From Candidatus Fermentibacteraceae bacterium (lineage in GTDB: Bacteria > Fermentibacterota > Fermentibacteria > Fermentibacterales > JCC-6), in the NCBI GenBank assembly GCA_030596465.1, contig JAUVJW010000036.1:1-10918 (forward strand): a stretch of 10,918 nucleotides of DNA, in the 5' to 3' direction. The stretch's first letter is position 1. Each line of letters opens with the position of its first letter. The position numbers were made by a program, and so were the translations under genes. The notes below the pieces were generated by a model, which saw nothing but the letters and a program-made list of their open reading frames with translations, was not told the DNA's origin and made no database searches. Positions 1-8,644 of the stretch are shown here, piece by piece.

Positions 1-1
1 C

Positions 2-931
2 ATCCCGATCAACAAGTCCAGTATGGCGGGATATGTAGCCTGTACCAGTGAAATTCTCAATATAGATGATGTACGGAAAATCCCCGAGGAGGCTCCATAC
101 TCCTTTGATGACAGCTATGACAGAATAACGTACTACCGTACCAGATCTACTCTTACGCTTCCCCTTGTCAACAATCGTCATATTGTTGTGGGTGTTCTGC
201 AGCTGATCAATGCCCAGGCCGACCAGAGAGAATTTATTCCATTCCACAGCAGCATGGAACCTCTCGCAAAATACTACGCGACACTGGGAGCTCTCGCTCT
301 GGAACGCGCTATGATGACAAGAACCCTGCTTATGCGAATGGTAAACATGACAGAGCTGAGAGACCCGAGGGAGACAGGGCCGCATGTAAACAGAGTCGGC
401 AGCTACTCCGTCGCCATTTACGACTCATGGGCAAAGGCCAATGGAATTGATGAAAATGACAGGGTTCACAATCGTGATGTGCTCAGAATGGCTGCGATGC
501 TCCACGATGTTGGCAAAACAGGAATAAGTGATATCATCCTGAAAAAACCGGGGAGTCTGACCCCGGACGAACGAACGATTATGAAAAAACACTGCTCCAT
601 AGGTGCTGAGGTTCTGCGAAACTGCGAATCAACCTTTGATGAAATGGCAAGGGATATAGCCCTCAGTCATCACGAGAACTGGGATGGATCCGGCTATCCC
701 CAGGGGCTTAAAGGTGAAGAAATTCCCTTTATGGCCAGAATTACCACAATCGCCGATGTGTTTGATGCACTGAGTTCCAGCAGAGCCTACAAAGATGCCT
801 GGCCTGATAAAAAGGTAACGGATGAAATGGAAAAACTATTTGTCAACAAATTTGATCCCGGCCTTAAAACACATTTTGTCTCTCAGCTTGAAGTATTGAG
901 AGAAATCAAGGATACTTATCCAGAGCAATGA
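2..931 (+). CDS. GAF + HD-GYP cyclic-di-GMP phosphodiesterase, 5' truncated by window edge
   Basis: This is probably a cytoplasmic phosphodiesterase that hydrolyses c-di-GMP under control of a GAF sensory domain. The reading frame is open from base 2 (IPINKSS before the Met at 23), and these residues continue the GAF fold, so the Met at 23 is internal and the true start lies outside the window. Numbering from that Met, the visible C-terminal half of the GAF domain is about 1-95 (SMAGYVA, then LTLPLVN and VVGVLQLIN). A helical linker follows, then the HD-GYP domain at about 105-298. Its signature residues are intact: H121, the HD pair H161-D162 with K165, H190, the HHENWDGSGYP block at 216-226, and D245 in IADVFDAL. 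Activity is therefore expected. It converges on the GGDEF gene at 1010-2746, which would make the opposite reaction. No Asp-phosphorylatable receiver is visible, but one could lie in the missing N-terminus. I am confident of the family; the full architecture and the signal sensed by GAF are unknown. Confidence 0.93.
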   Translation: MPINKSSMAGYVACTSEILNIDDVRKIPEEAPYSFDDSYDRITYYRTRSTLTLPLVNNRHIVVGVLQLINAQADQREFIPFHSSMEPLAKYYATLGALALERAMMTRTLLMRMVNMTELRDPRETGPHVNRVGSYSVAIYDSWAKANGIDENDRVHNRDVLRMAAMLHDVGKTGISDIILKKPGSLTPDERTIMKKHCSIGAEVLRNCESTFDEMARDIALSHHENWDGSGYPQGLKGEEIPFMARITTIADVFDALSSSRAYKDAWPDKKVTDEMEKLFVNKFDPGLKTHFVSQLEVLREIKDTYPEQ

Positions 932-1009
932 TTCATATCTGAAACTGATAATTGATGCCTTCGAATACTACGAGGAACGGTAAGAATTAACCTCAGGAAT
1001 GGCATCCGG
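932..1009. other. Convergent intergenic region without a clear terminator
   Basis: This 78-bp gap separates the stop codons of two converging genes. I see no GC-rich hairpin followed by a T-run on either strand. The only symmetry is GATGCC (954-959) against GGCATC (1001-1006), too far apart to be a typical terminator. A short out-of-frame open stretch to TAA at 981-983 has protein-like composition and is discussed as a finding. Confidence 0.4.
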
Positions 1010-2746
1010 TTACTGAAAATCCACTCTGTTCTTACCATCGCGCTTTCCCTGATAAAGTGCAGCGTCGGCCTGCTGAATAGTATCATCCACGGAAATCCTG
1101 CCCCCCTCCGAAACCCCGAATGTCATCGTCAGTCTGATGGAAACATTGTTCCATCTGAAGGGAGTATCTTCGATTAGAATCCTTGTTTTTTCCGCTACCT
1201 CCACCGCGCTGTGAAGTGATGTATCGGGAAGCAGAAGAAGAAATTCCTCACCTCCCCATCTTGAGGTTATATCCTGTTTTCTGAGAGCTTTTTCCAACCG
1301 CTTTGAAACCTCCAGCAATATCTCATCTCCGCAGGCGTGACCGTATCTGTCGTTCACCTGTTTGAAATCATCAATATCCGCCATGATAAGCCCGAAACCA
1401 CTGCCGGTTCTGGATGAACGGGACTTCTCGGCAGCAAGACTCTTCATCATTGCCCTTCTGTTGGCAAGCCCGGTAAGTGCATCCGATTGCGACAACTTCT
1501 CAACCCGGGAGTAGGCATCTGTCAGCTCTCTGTTAACCCTGGTTCGAAAACGCACATTGCGATAGGCAAGAACAAGAGAAATCCCCGCAAACGCAAGCCC
1601 AACCATGGCCCCGGCAATCATTCTCCGCTGGATTGTTCTTTCTCTTCCCAATTGTTCAATTTTCCGTTCTTTTGCTTCAGTTTCGTAGCGGACTCTGAGA
1701 ATATCAAGTTCACGGACACGCTTTTCAGAAAGAAGTTCTTCTCTGAGCTTCTGAAAGATCAAACTGGCTTCCAGTGCTTTTTCGTATTCCTCCCTGCTCC
1801 TGTAGATAAGAGCTTTTTCCTTCATGATACTTGAATAACTTTTACGGTCATCCAGTTGCCTGGCAAGCTGTTCTGCCCTTTCTGACTGTTCGAGAGCTTC
1901 TTCCAAACTTCCCTGAAGCCTTCCCAGCTCAATAAGTTTTACCGCCGCTGAAAGAATTCCTCTTTTTCTGCCCAGCTTCTCCGAAATACTCATTGATCGC
2001 CTGAAATGCTCTTCAGCCTGATTAAATTCATTCTTTGCCATATAAACTGAGCCCAGGCTGCTCTGAACCATGGAGGCAAGATAACTGTCACCGCTTGCCT
2101 CTGCCTTTTCAAGAACCTGCTTGTAGACACTAAGTGACTCTTCCATCCGACCCTGGGAATGTAATATATTTCCTTTATTGTACAATATGCCCGGTATACC
2201 CGCCATAAAATGCTCGCGCACATAAATAGCATGGCACCAACTGTAATAGTCCAGTGAGTTTTCCAGGTCACCGGACTCTTTAAGTACATTACCAATAGTT
2301 GCCATGAGATGTCCGAGGTTTATTCTGATGTAAGGTGACCCATTTCTTTCCGCTTCCTTCTCAAAGATCCGCAGTGCTTTCAGGTAATATTTTAACGATA
2401 GGTTGAAGTTGTTTACAAAAAAGTGCACATCTCCAAGCCTGCGAAAACAACGACCCCGTTGAATTGAATCGCCCAGCTCCTGAAAAGCATTCAGGGCGGT
2501 TGCATAATACTCCAGGGCAGCATGGTACTCTCCACAGGTTCTTGCGGCATCACCAAGCCCGAAAAGCGCAGTCGCCCTTCCTCTGCGATACCCAGAGGTT
2601 TCAGCCAGTTCAAGAGCCTCTGAACTGATTTTTTCACCACGGTTCCTGTCACTTTTCACAACAAGGGCCGCAAGTTCATTTAGAAGATCTACCCTGGGTT
2701 TCCCGCTGGCCTTCTCCAAAAGTTTTTCCACCTCAGGAAGAGACAT
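1010..2746 (-). CDS. TPR-transmembrane-GGDEF diguanylate cyclase
   Basis: This is a predicted diguanylate cyclase making c-di-GMP from two GTP, controlled by an N-terminal TPR array. Residues about 1-330 form TPR-like helical repeats (examples: GEYHAALEYYATAL at 72-85, NNFNLSLKYYLKAL at 112-125, GRMEESLSVYKQVL at 199-212, REEYEKALEASL at 318-329). A charged coiled-coil follows at about 331-374, one hydrophobic segment at about 376-395, a short linker helix, and the GGDEF domain at about 416-577. The active site reads GGEEF (498-502), the metal aspartate region is MADIDDFK (D457), and the RxxD inhibitory site is present as RKQD (489-492), so the enzyme should be active and product-inhibited. 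The ATG at 2746 has an AGGAAGG-like Shine-Dalgarno sequence, and an in-frame stop at 2774-2776 rules out a longer form. There is thus no signal peptide, unusual for this architecture. It lies 67 bp downstream of the hybrid kinase and is probably co-transcribed. The gap also holds an exact TATAAT on this strand (2803-2808) without a convincing -35. Family confidence is high; the input signal is unknown. Confidence 0.93.
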   Translation of the reverse strand: MSLPEVEKLLEKASGKPRVDLLNELAALVVKSDRNRGEKISSEALELAETSGYRRGRATALFGLGDAARTCGEYHAALEYYATALNAFQELGDSIQRGRCFRRLGDVHFFVNNFNLSLKYYLKALRIFEKEAERNGSPYIRINLGHLMATIGNVLKESGDLENSLDYYSWCHAIYVREHFMAGIPGILYNKGNILHSQGRMEESLSVYKQVLEKAEASGDSYLASMVQSSLGSVYMAKNEFNQAEEHFRRSMSISEKLGRKRGILSAAVKLIELGRLQGSLEEALEQSERAEQLARQLDDRKSYSSIMKEKALIYRSREEYEKALEASLIFQKLREELLSEKRVRELDILRVRYETEAKERKIEQLGRERTIQRRMIAGAMVGLAFAGISLVLAYRNVRFRTRVNRELTDAYSRVEKLSQSDALTGLANRRAMMKSLAAEKSRSSRTGSGFGLIMADIDDFKQVNDRYGHACGDEILLEVSKRLEKALRKQDITSRWGGEEFLLLLPDTSLHSAVEVAEKTRILIEDTPFRWNNVSIRLTMTFGVSEGGRISVDDTIQQADAALYQGKRDGKNRVDFQ

Positions 2747-2813
2747 AGATTCTGCCTTCCTCTCAAATCCCGGTTACCACTAGAAACATCAGTATTCTCA
2801 GAATTATACTCTG

Positions 2814-4928
2814 TTAATGATTATCCGGTTGACGACCGCTTGAATTCCCGCATCTGCCGCACGCTTTTCGTATTCCTGTTCTGATTTCCTCAAGAGTGAA
2901 AGGTTTACCAATAATACAATCAATCCCTCTGGGATAAACTTCTCTGCCCGCCAGCAACTGTGCGAAACCGGTTATCATAAGAACAGGAATTTCAGGAGTA
3001 ATGCTCTTTACGCGTTGCGCCACTTCCGCGCCGGTTGCGTCGGGCATGGCCATGTCCGTAATAACCATATCGAAATCACCACTTCTGTAGACAGCAGCAG
3101 CTTCCTCAGAATTCTCAAAAGCTGTAACTGAATGATTGTCATGTTTGAGGTGTTCGGATATGAGTTTCAGCGAACAAATATCATCATCAATCAGCAGGAT
3201 TTTCATTGGCTTCACTGGAAGAGAAGAAATTTCCATCTCTGTTTCTCCGGACATATCCTGAGTAAGAGGAAGACTTACAGTTACCGTGGTTCCAGATCCC
3301 TGTGAACTTTCAACTGTCAGTTCTCCGTTATGACGCTTCACTATACCATAAACCATTGCGAGACCCATTCCAGTTCCCTGAGAGCCTTTTGTGGTAAAAA
3401 ACGGTTCCGTGCACTGCCGCAGCACATCTTTTGACATACCTTTTCCAGTATCAATGACCTCAAGAGTGGCCATGTCAGAACCCGCAAATGCCTTGATCTT
3501 TATTTCGTCACCTGATGAAACTGCGTGAATGGAGTTAATGAGAAGGTTCAGCAAAGCATTTTTCAACTGGTTACGGCAGGCAGTAATCACGAGATCATCG
3601 GAAACATCCTGATTGATACTTACAGGTCTGGAAATGTCTTCCGGTATTGAACGAAGAGCCGGCTGGACAGATTCCACAACCTCAGAAATGAGTTCATGTA
3701 CTGACACAGACTCCATTCTTGTTCTTGTATCCGCCTGCATTGATTCCTGCAATCGTTTCACTGTCTCTCGAGCATCCTCGGCGGCATTTCTAATTATCTG
3801 CAGGTAGTCAAGTTGATTCGCCTGACCATTGACGCTCCGGTGACTCTCCATCATAAGATCAGAGTATCCAAGAATAGGTGTGAGCATGTTGTTGAAATCA
3901 TGGGCAATGCCAAAAACCATCTGCCCCAGAGCACTGAGTCGCTCCTGATGAATTCTGATCTCCTCGCTGTGTTTCAGATCAAGGTGCGCTTTCATTGTTT
4001 TCTTAACCTGTTCCGATAACTCAAGATTAGTTTTCCGGAGAACATGTGTTTTTCTTTTCACCTGACGCCTAAGAATAATGCTCATGATAAAAAACAATGC
4101 CGCGATTACACCGATAGCATAAAGTGTAAGACGAACCCGTTCAGGCATTGTAAATTTTGAAGTTTCTCCAAGCCATTTTCGTAGAGTTTGATGGTAAATT
4201 GAACCTTGATCTTCCTTCATGATATTCAAATGCCTATCGATAGCGGAAATAAGGTCGATGTTGCAGTCTGCCTTGACAGCGTAGCGAAGAGAAGCCGGAG
4301 AAAACACCACCGGGCTCCTGGTAACATCGTATCTGTCGGCATTGGCGTATCCAAACACACGGTTGACAACCCCTGCATCAGCTTCCCCGGCATCAAGAAG
4401 AGAAAATACTGTCTCATAGTCATCCACAAGTACAATCTCACAATACATACTGAACCCATCCAGCAATGCTTTAAAACGCGTCAGATGTATTCCCCTGCGC
4501 ATGGTTGCAATACGCATGCTGTCAAGATCTGTGAGAAGATCTATTTCCAGATCATTGCGGGTATACACCTGAGCCCAGTTACTTATGACATTGTTCTCAC
4601 AGAAATCATAAACTTCATCCCTTGTCTCCGAAAAGGCAACATCCATCATAAGATCAATCTCAGCAGATTCCAGCCACTCAAGGCATTCGGACCAGGAACC
4701 ATGTACATAGCGGAGATCCCATCCCTCTTCATCAGCAATACTCTCAAGAATGTCTACAAAAATACCGGACGGAATCCCGTCATCTGTAGTGAAAACCTTC
4801 GGATAATTTTCATAGATACCCACCCGTACCTCGCGGGCAAAAATCTGAGATGGTATTATGGTTAATAAAAGCAGATAAATTACTGACAAAAACCCGGAAT
4901 CACGGTTCCATACTGTAAGTACTCTCAT
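2814..4928 (-). CDS. Hybrid sensor histidine kinase with periplasmic solute-binding (SBP_bac_3) sensor and C-terminal receiver
   Basis: This is a membrane-bound sensor kinase. Residues 1-31 are a signal sequence (hydrophobic 13-29, likely cleavage after IFA). Residues 32-254 form a bacterial solute-binding family 3 (Venus flytrap) domain facing the periplasm, beginning REVRVGIYENYP. A membrane span covers about 266-286, then a coiled-coil to about 330. The kinase core has the H-box IAHDFNN (phospho-acceptor H343), N-box NLLINS (N465), G1 box DTGKGM (493-498), F-box EPFFTTK (508-514) and G2 box GTGMGLAMVYG (518-528). A receiver domain at about 575-690 has the acidic triad D581-D583, phospho-acceptor D625, T653 and K675, all intact. 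In the binding domain the Arg that usually holds the ligand alpha-carboxylate is present (R103), while the aspartate that binds the alpha-amino group seems to be N189, so the ligand may not be a standard amino acid (inference by eye alignment). There is no HPt or output domain, so signalling must pass to other proteins; the diguanylate cyclase just downstream is a natural but unproven partner. Confidence 0.94.
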   Translation of the reverse strand: MRVLTVWNRDSGFLSVIYLLLLTIIPSQIFAREVRVGIYENYPKVFTTDDGIPSGIFVDILESIADEEGWDLRYVHGSWSECLEWLESAEIDLMMDVAFSETRDEVYDFCENNVISNWAQVYTRNDLEIDLLTDLDSMRIATMRRGIHLTRFKALLDGFSMYCEIVLVDDYETVFSLLDAGEADAGVVNRVFGYANADRYDVTRSPVVFSPASLRYAVKADCNIDLISAIDRHLNIMKEDQGSIYHQTLRKWLGETSKFTMPERVRLTLYAIGVIAALFFIMSIILRRQVKRKTHVLRKTNLELSEQVKKTMKAHLDLKHSEEIRIHQERLSALGQMVFGIAHDFNNMLTPILGYSDLMMESHRSVNGQANQLDYLQIIRNAAEDARETVKRLQESMQADTRTRMESVSVHELISEVVESVQPALRSIPEDISRPVSINQDVSDDLVITACRNQLKNALLNLLINSIHAVSSGDEIKIKAFAGSDMATLEVIDTGKGMSKDVLRQCTEPFFTTKGSQGTGMGLAMVYGIVKRHNGELTVESSQGSGTTVTVSLPLTQDMSGETEMEISSLPVKPMKILLIDDDICSLKLISEHLKHDNHSVTAFENSEEAAAVYRSGDFDMVITDMAMPDATGAEVAQRVKSITPEIPVLMITGFAQLLAGREVYPRGIDCIIGKPFTLEEIRTGIRKACGRCGNSSGRQPDNH

Positions 4929-4948
4929 AATCTACCCGATCATGTTCT

Positions 4949-4976
4949 AAAATAGCTCAAATGAACAAGCACTCAA
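4949..4976 (-). promoter_or_regulatory. Possible weak sigma-70 promoter upstream of the hybrid kinase
   Basis: In the 110-bp gap before the kinase gene, the minus strand reads TTGAGT (4971-4976), 16 bp, then TATTTT (4949-4954), about 20 bp before the ATG at 4928. Both boxes match the consensus only partly (4 of 6 each). The gap contains no recognisable terminator for the upstream cyclase-like gene, so the kinase may be transcribed from this promoter, by read-through, or both. Tentative. Confidence 0.25.
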
Positions 4977-5038
4977 TTTAACATATTCCATACAGTCATT
5001 TAAAGCAATAGGTTCGGTAATCAATATCTGCAATATGA

Positions 5039-8000
5039 CTACTTATCAACTGCGAATTTCCTTATCTCCTCAAATTTTTGGCGGAAGTCCCAGCTTGGCA
5101 TCCTGCTCAAAATGTCCTCCCCCAGTTCAAAGCACTCATCGAGAACCTTCCTGTCGCCGGTAATCATGTACAGCTCATAGAGAAACTCATACTTTTCCGA
5201 TACCTCAGTGACCTGCTCAAGGCCTTCTCTAAAAACATTCGCTGCTTCCCCGGGATTGTTCTGAAGTCGCAGTAATCTACCTCTACACCATACAATTGAG
5301 GGGATATAATCATCCGGTACTGACCATTCGTTCATTTCTTCAATCTGCTCCCCGGCCTTCTCAAGACGGCCCATATCCATAAGAACTCTTGTTCGCTCAA
5401 TAGCGTAATCAACCTTGTGAATACTAAGTCCCTCTTTACTGCAAATACTCAGAGCATCATTAAAAAACTCCAATGCCCGATCACTGTTGCCCATTCTGTG
5501 CAGTACTCCGCCCATGTTAGCCAGGGACACGGAAATTGCCTCACTTCCTCCGTACTTTTGAGCAAGCACCATGGCTTTTTCAAGAAGCTGAAGAGCCTCC
5601 ATTGAAGGAGCCTTTCTTTCCAGCAGCGAACCAAGATTACCCAGAGCCTGAAGTTCCAGAAGACGGCTTCCGGTTTTCTGTGCAAGTTCCAGGTGTCTGC
5701 GTGTCAATCTCATGGTATCCCGGTATCCGTCAGTCAGATATTTGCTGTTCAGCGCAAGATTACCAACTGCCAGTGTCTCCATGACCAGATTCCCGGTTTC
5801 TATCGCATAAGACAACACCTGTTTCAAAGAATTTTCCGCTTCCTTTCGCCTACTCAGGCGAAGCATACATCCTGAAGCATTGCCCAGAGCTTTTATCGCA
5901 ACCAGCCTTTCCGCAGTTGTCCCGTTCCGCAACTCTTCGTGAACAGCAAGAAGATGTTCCATTGCTTCCTCAGTTTTTGCCTGAAGCATTAGAATGCGGC
6001 CTCTGAGAAGGAGTACCTGTGGCCTCAGATCAGAATTCTTCTCTTTAAGACCATCAAGCAGCTCAAGAGCATCCTGTGGTCTGCCAAGGTTGGTTGCCAG
6101 ATTAGCCCGCATAAGCTGCACCCGAGCTTTATCCTTCAGCGAATAAACTTCCTGATCAGCAAGTTCAATAGCAGCTTTTGCCTCCTCCCAGTTACCGCTG
6201 GATGCATACAGATCATAGGTCATCCTGTGAGCATCCAGCTTTAGTGAAATATTCTCCGACAAGACAAGAACCTTCTTCATCTGATCGAGACAGGTGGTAA
6301 TCATTCTTCTGGAGAATGAATGTCTGCCTGCCTTCATGTACCAGAGCGAAGCATCATCTTTGCTATTGGCCAACTCCAGATGAAAGGCAATATCATGAGC
6401 TTTTTCCGGCAGAAAAGCCCACATACCTTCTATCTCTGCCGCGGCTCTTGCGTGAAGCCTTTTGCGTTCAGAAAGAAGTTGAAGATTATAAGCCGTCTCT
6501 CGCAGCAGAATGTGAACAAAACTGAATTGCCCATGGGCAGCGCGTTCCCAGATCCTCTCAACAACACCACGATGGAGAATGCTTTTCAAATCGCTATCCG
6601 GCATGATACTCTGAAGAATCCGAGGATCAAAAACCCTGCCTAAAACGCTTGCTGTGAGTGCTGCTTCCTTAAGATTCGATTCAAGCCTGTCCAGCCTGGC
6701 AACAAGCAACGCATGTATGTTGCCGGGGAAATTATTATCATCAGGAGGCTCTGTTGCTGATGTCAGCATCAGGGCATACTGCTCCATAAAAAAGGGAATT
6801 CCTTCTGTGCGATGGTGAAACCACGCAAGAAGTTTCTCGGATGGCTCCCTGCCCAGACTCCACTCCAGGAAACTCCTGCTGCCTTCCCTGGAAAGAGAGA
6901 GAAGTTCTATTTCAAGTGGAGCAAGGCCCGTACTCTGAAAATAATCGGTAATCCCCGGTCTTGTCAGCAAAAGGATCGGAAGTCTACTGTTACCAAGTTC
7001 CTCCAGAATCTTAGTCAGCAACAACATAGAATCGGGATCAATCCACTGGAGATCATCGATAATCATAACTGTTTTCCGCAACAGATAATGACCTCTTATA
7101 AATGCAGCGGTAACTGAAATGGTATTCTGAAACCTGCCCTGCGGATCCAGCCCCTGATAAAGAGAACCCTCCCAATGAAGACCAACCATGGCCGCAAGCA
7201 CAGATTCTCCACGGAGTAACTCGTCTGAAACCTCTACTGCAACTGGATCATTAAGTTCATCCAGTAGATCAATAAAACCATACAGCTTTTCCCTGAAAGC
7301 ATTAAGCCCCCCCTCTCCTACAGAAAGTTCCATCCACTCCCCAACCCATATGGAAAAAATGTCCGAGCTTCCCATTGATAAACCTTCGCACCGTATTGAT
7401 ATTACAGAGGTATCGCCCAGTCGGTGACTTAACTCCATAGCCAATCTGGTCTTGCCCATGCCGGTAGCTCCTGTAAGCAGAATTCGGGCATCATTCTCTA
7501 CCAGCTCAGCTTCAAGCCTGTTCAGCAGTTCATCTCTCTCAATCAGTGGAGGAGCGGGATAAGTTGCAGTAACTCTTCTTTTCCATGGTGAAAGAACTGC
7601 CATTTGTACCGAACGGGCTATTCCCCTCAGATCAATTTTCATCTCTTTCCTGATTTCAAGACGAGAAACACGGTTGAATACAGATCCGCTGTATACGGAA
7701 TTCCAACCGGCAGAACTGTGCAGACGAGCAGCCAGGTTAACTGAATGGCCGAGAACAGTATAAGATTTTAGCAGGGGTGTCTTCAATAACCCACTGAAAA
7801 CAAGGCCACTGGCAACCCCTGCCTTAACTCTACCGTTTGACCTGGCAAAAACCCGCTGCAGGAAAAGATCAGCTCGTCGTGGATCATCTTCCATTGAAAC
7901 CGGAGCCCCGAAAACAACCAGAATATGGTAATCATCCTTACCTGCTTCCAGGCCGGAAACAAAACCTCTAAGCTCTCCGGCAATTTCAAGAACAAGCTCC

Positions 8001-8638
8001 TGGAAACTTCTTGGACAATTACTGGCGCCACGATTTTCCAGAGAAAGGAAGATATTGATTACCTGTCTGAATTCATTCATCTCACCATGGGCAAAGAGAT
8101 CCGGCGGATTGAAACATTCCAGAGTAGGGATTCCGGATGAAAGTGAAGTTGATTCATTATGCCTGTGGGGTATGGTCGGCTGTATCCCGGAAAAGTCGGG
8201 ATCCGCCATTACGGCATGTCTTAGTGCCGGACCCTGAAAACTGTAGAAGGTCCAGCCATCCATAGGAATCGCGTCCCACAAAACAAGACCCTCACCAATG
8301 GAATTCCTGAGAGGAAGAATGTCCCGTGAATCCAATCCCCTTATCCGATCACGGGCAGACTGAGCATCTTTCATACTCCCGGGGAAAACCACAGTAACCG
8401 CATCACCGGCGAATGAGACTGGAAAACCGCCAAACTCATTACAAACTCCAACGACAGCAGAGAGACTCTTACTGACATCCATGGAAATCAGCTCCGCACC
8501 CTCTGCTCCAAGCCCTGCCATCCTGTCAAACCTGGAAGTAAAACCAATGATATCCGCCAACAGTACAGCACCACTGAAACTCCCGGAAATTTCTCCCTCG
8601 CGTATCTTTTCCCTGATAAACAATGGGGCATGGTTCAT
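5039..8638 (-). CDS. Soluble-adenylyl-cyclase-like protein: tandem class III cyclase domains, AAA-type NTPase and TPR array
   Basis: The domain order C1-C2-NTPase-TPR (1199 aa) is that of mammalian soluble adenylyl cyclase ADCY10 and its bacterial relatives. Numbering from the ATG at 8638: C1 about 21-150, with both metal aspartates (D29 in LADIIGF, D79 in FAGDAV); C2 about 190-350, with the run SYTVLGHSVNLAAR carrying T294, N301 and R305 at the spacing of sAC T405, N412 and R416. A STAND/AAA_16-like NTPase spans about 363-720, with Walker A GATGMGKT (390-397) and Walker B TVMIIDDLQWID (523-534). A helical TPR-rich region runs from about 765 to the end. Against sAC, the adenine-contact lysine K95 is S75, and the bicarbonate arginine R176 aligns with V143. 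The enzyme may thus make cAMP or another cyclic nucleotide, or be a nucleotide-sensing ATPase. No signal peptide or membrane span is seen, so it is probably cytosolic. Start choice: a TTG at 8668 extends the frame by ten residues, but the ATG at 8638 has GAGAGGA six bases upstream and is preferred. Family confidence is high; catalytic activity is uncertain. Confidence 0.85.
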   Translation of the reverse strand: MNHAPLFIREKIREGEISGSFSGAVLLADIIGFTSRFDRMAGLGAEGAELISMDVSKSLSAVVGVCNEFGGFPVSFAGDAVTVVFPGSMKDAQSARDRIRGLDSRDILPLRNSIGEGLVLWDAIPMDGWTFYSFQGPALRHAVMADPDFSGIQPTIPHRHNESTSLSSGIPTLECFNPPDLFAHGEMNEFRQVINIFLSLENRGASNCPRSFQELVLEIAGELRGFVSGLEAGKDDYHILVVFGAPVSMEDDPRRADLFLQRVFARSNGRVKAGVASGLVFSGLLKTPLLKSYTVLGHSVNLAARLHSSAGWNSVYSGSVFNRVSRLEIRKEMKIDLRGIARSVQMAVLSPWKRRVTATYPAPPLIERDELLNRLEAELVENDARILLTGATGMGKTRLAMELSHRLGDTSVISIRCEGLSMGSSDIFSIWVGEWMELSVGEGGLNAFREKLYGFIDLLDELNDPVAVEVSDELLRGESVLAAMVGLHWEGSLYQGLDPQGRFQNTISVTAAFIRGHYLLRKTVMIIDDLQWIDPDSMLLLTKILEELGNSRLPILLLTRPGITDYFQSTGLAPLEIELLSLSREGSRSFLEWSLGREPSEKLLAWFHHRTEGIPFFMEQYALMLTSATEPPDDNNFPGNIHALLVARLDRLESNLKEAALTASVLGRVFDPRILQSIMPDSDLKSILHRGVVERIWERAAHGQFSFVHILLRETAYNLQLLSERKRLHARAAAEIEGMWAFLPEKAHDIAFHLELANSKDDASLWYMKAGRHSFSRRMITTCLDQMKKVLVLSENISLKLDAHRMTYDLYASSGNWEEAKAAIELADQEVYSLKDKARVQLMRANLATNLGRPQDALELLDGLKEKNSDLRPQVLLLRGRILMLQAKTEEAMEHLLAVHEELRNGTTAERLVAIKALGNASGCMLRLSRRKEAENSLKQVLSYAIETGNLVMETLAVGNLALNSKYLTDGYRDTMRLTRRHLELAQKTGSRLLELQALGNLGSLLERKAPSMEALQLLEKAMVLAQKYGGSEAISVSLANMGGVLHRMGNSDRALEFFNDALSICSKEGLSIHKVDYAIERTRVLMDMGRLEKAGEQIEEMNEWSVPDDYIPSIVWCRGRLLRLQNNPGEAANVFREGLEQVTEVSEKYEFLYELYMITGDRKVLDECFELGEDILSRMPSWDFRQKFEEIRKFAVDK

Positions 8639-8644
8639 GTATAA

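Noticed and set aside
954..1006. GATGCC and GGCATC inverted repeat as a terminator
   Set aside because: The arms are only six bases and 41 bases apart, and neither is followed by a T-run.
1487..1834. A 115-codon plus-strand frame opposite the TPR-GGDEF gene
   Set aside because: It overlaps the coiled-coil, membrane segment and start of GGDEF of a clear gene, and its Phe/Lys-rich composition mirrors the antisense of Glu/Lys codons.
2791..2810. AGTAT...ATACT inverted repeat between the kinase and GGDEF genes
   Set aside because: Only five-base AT-rich arms with a ten-base loop and no T-run, so neither a terminator nor a convincing operator.
4206..4865. A 219-codon open frame on the plus strand, inside the hybrid kinase gene
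   Set aside because: It lies wholly opposite a well-supported signal-peptide and binding-domain sequence, has no family motif, and its composition looks like an antisense shadow.
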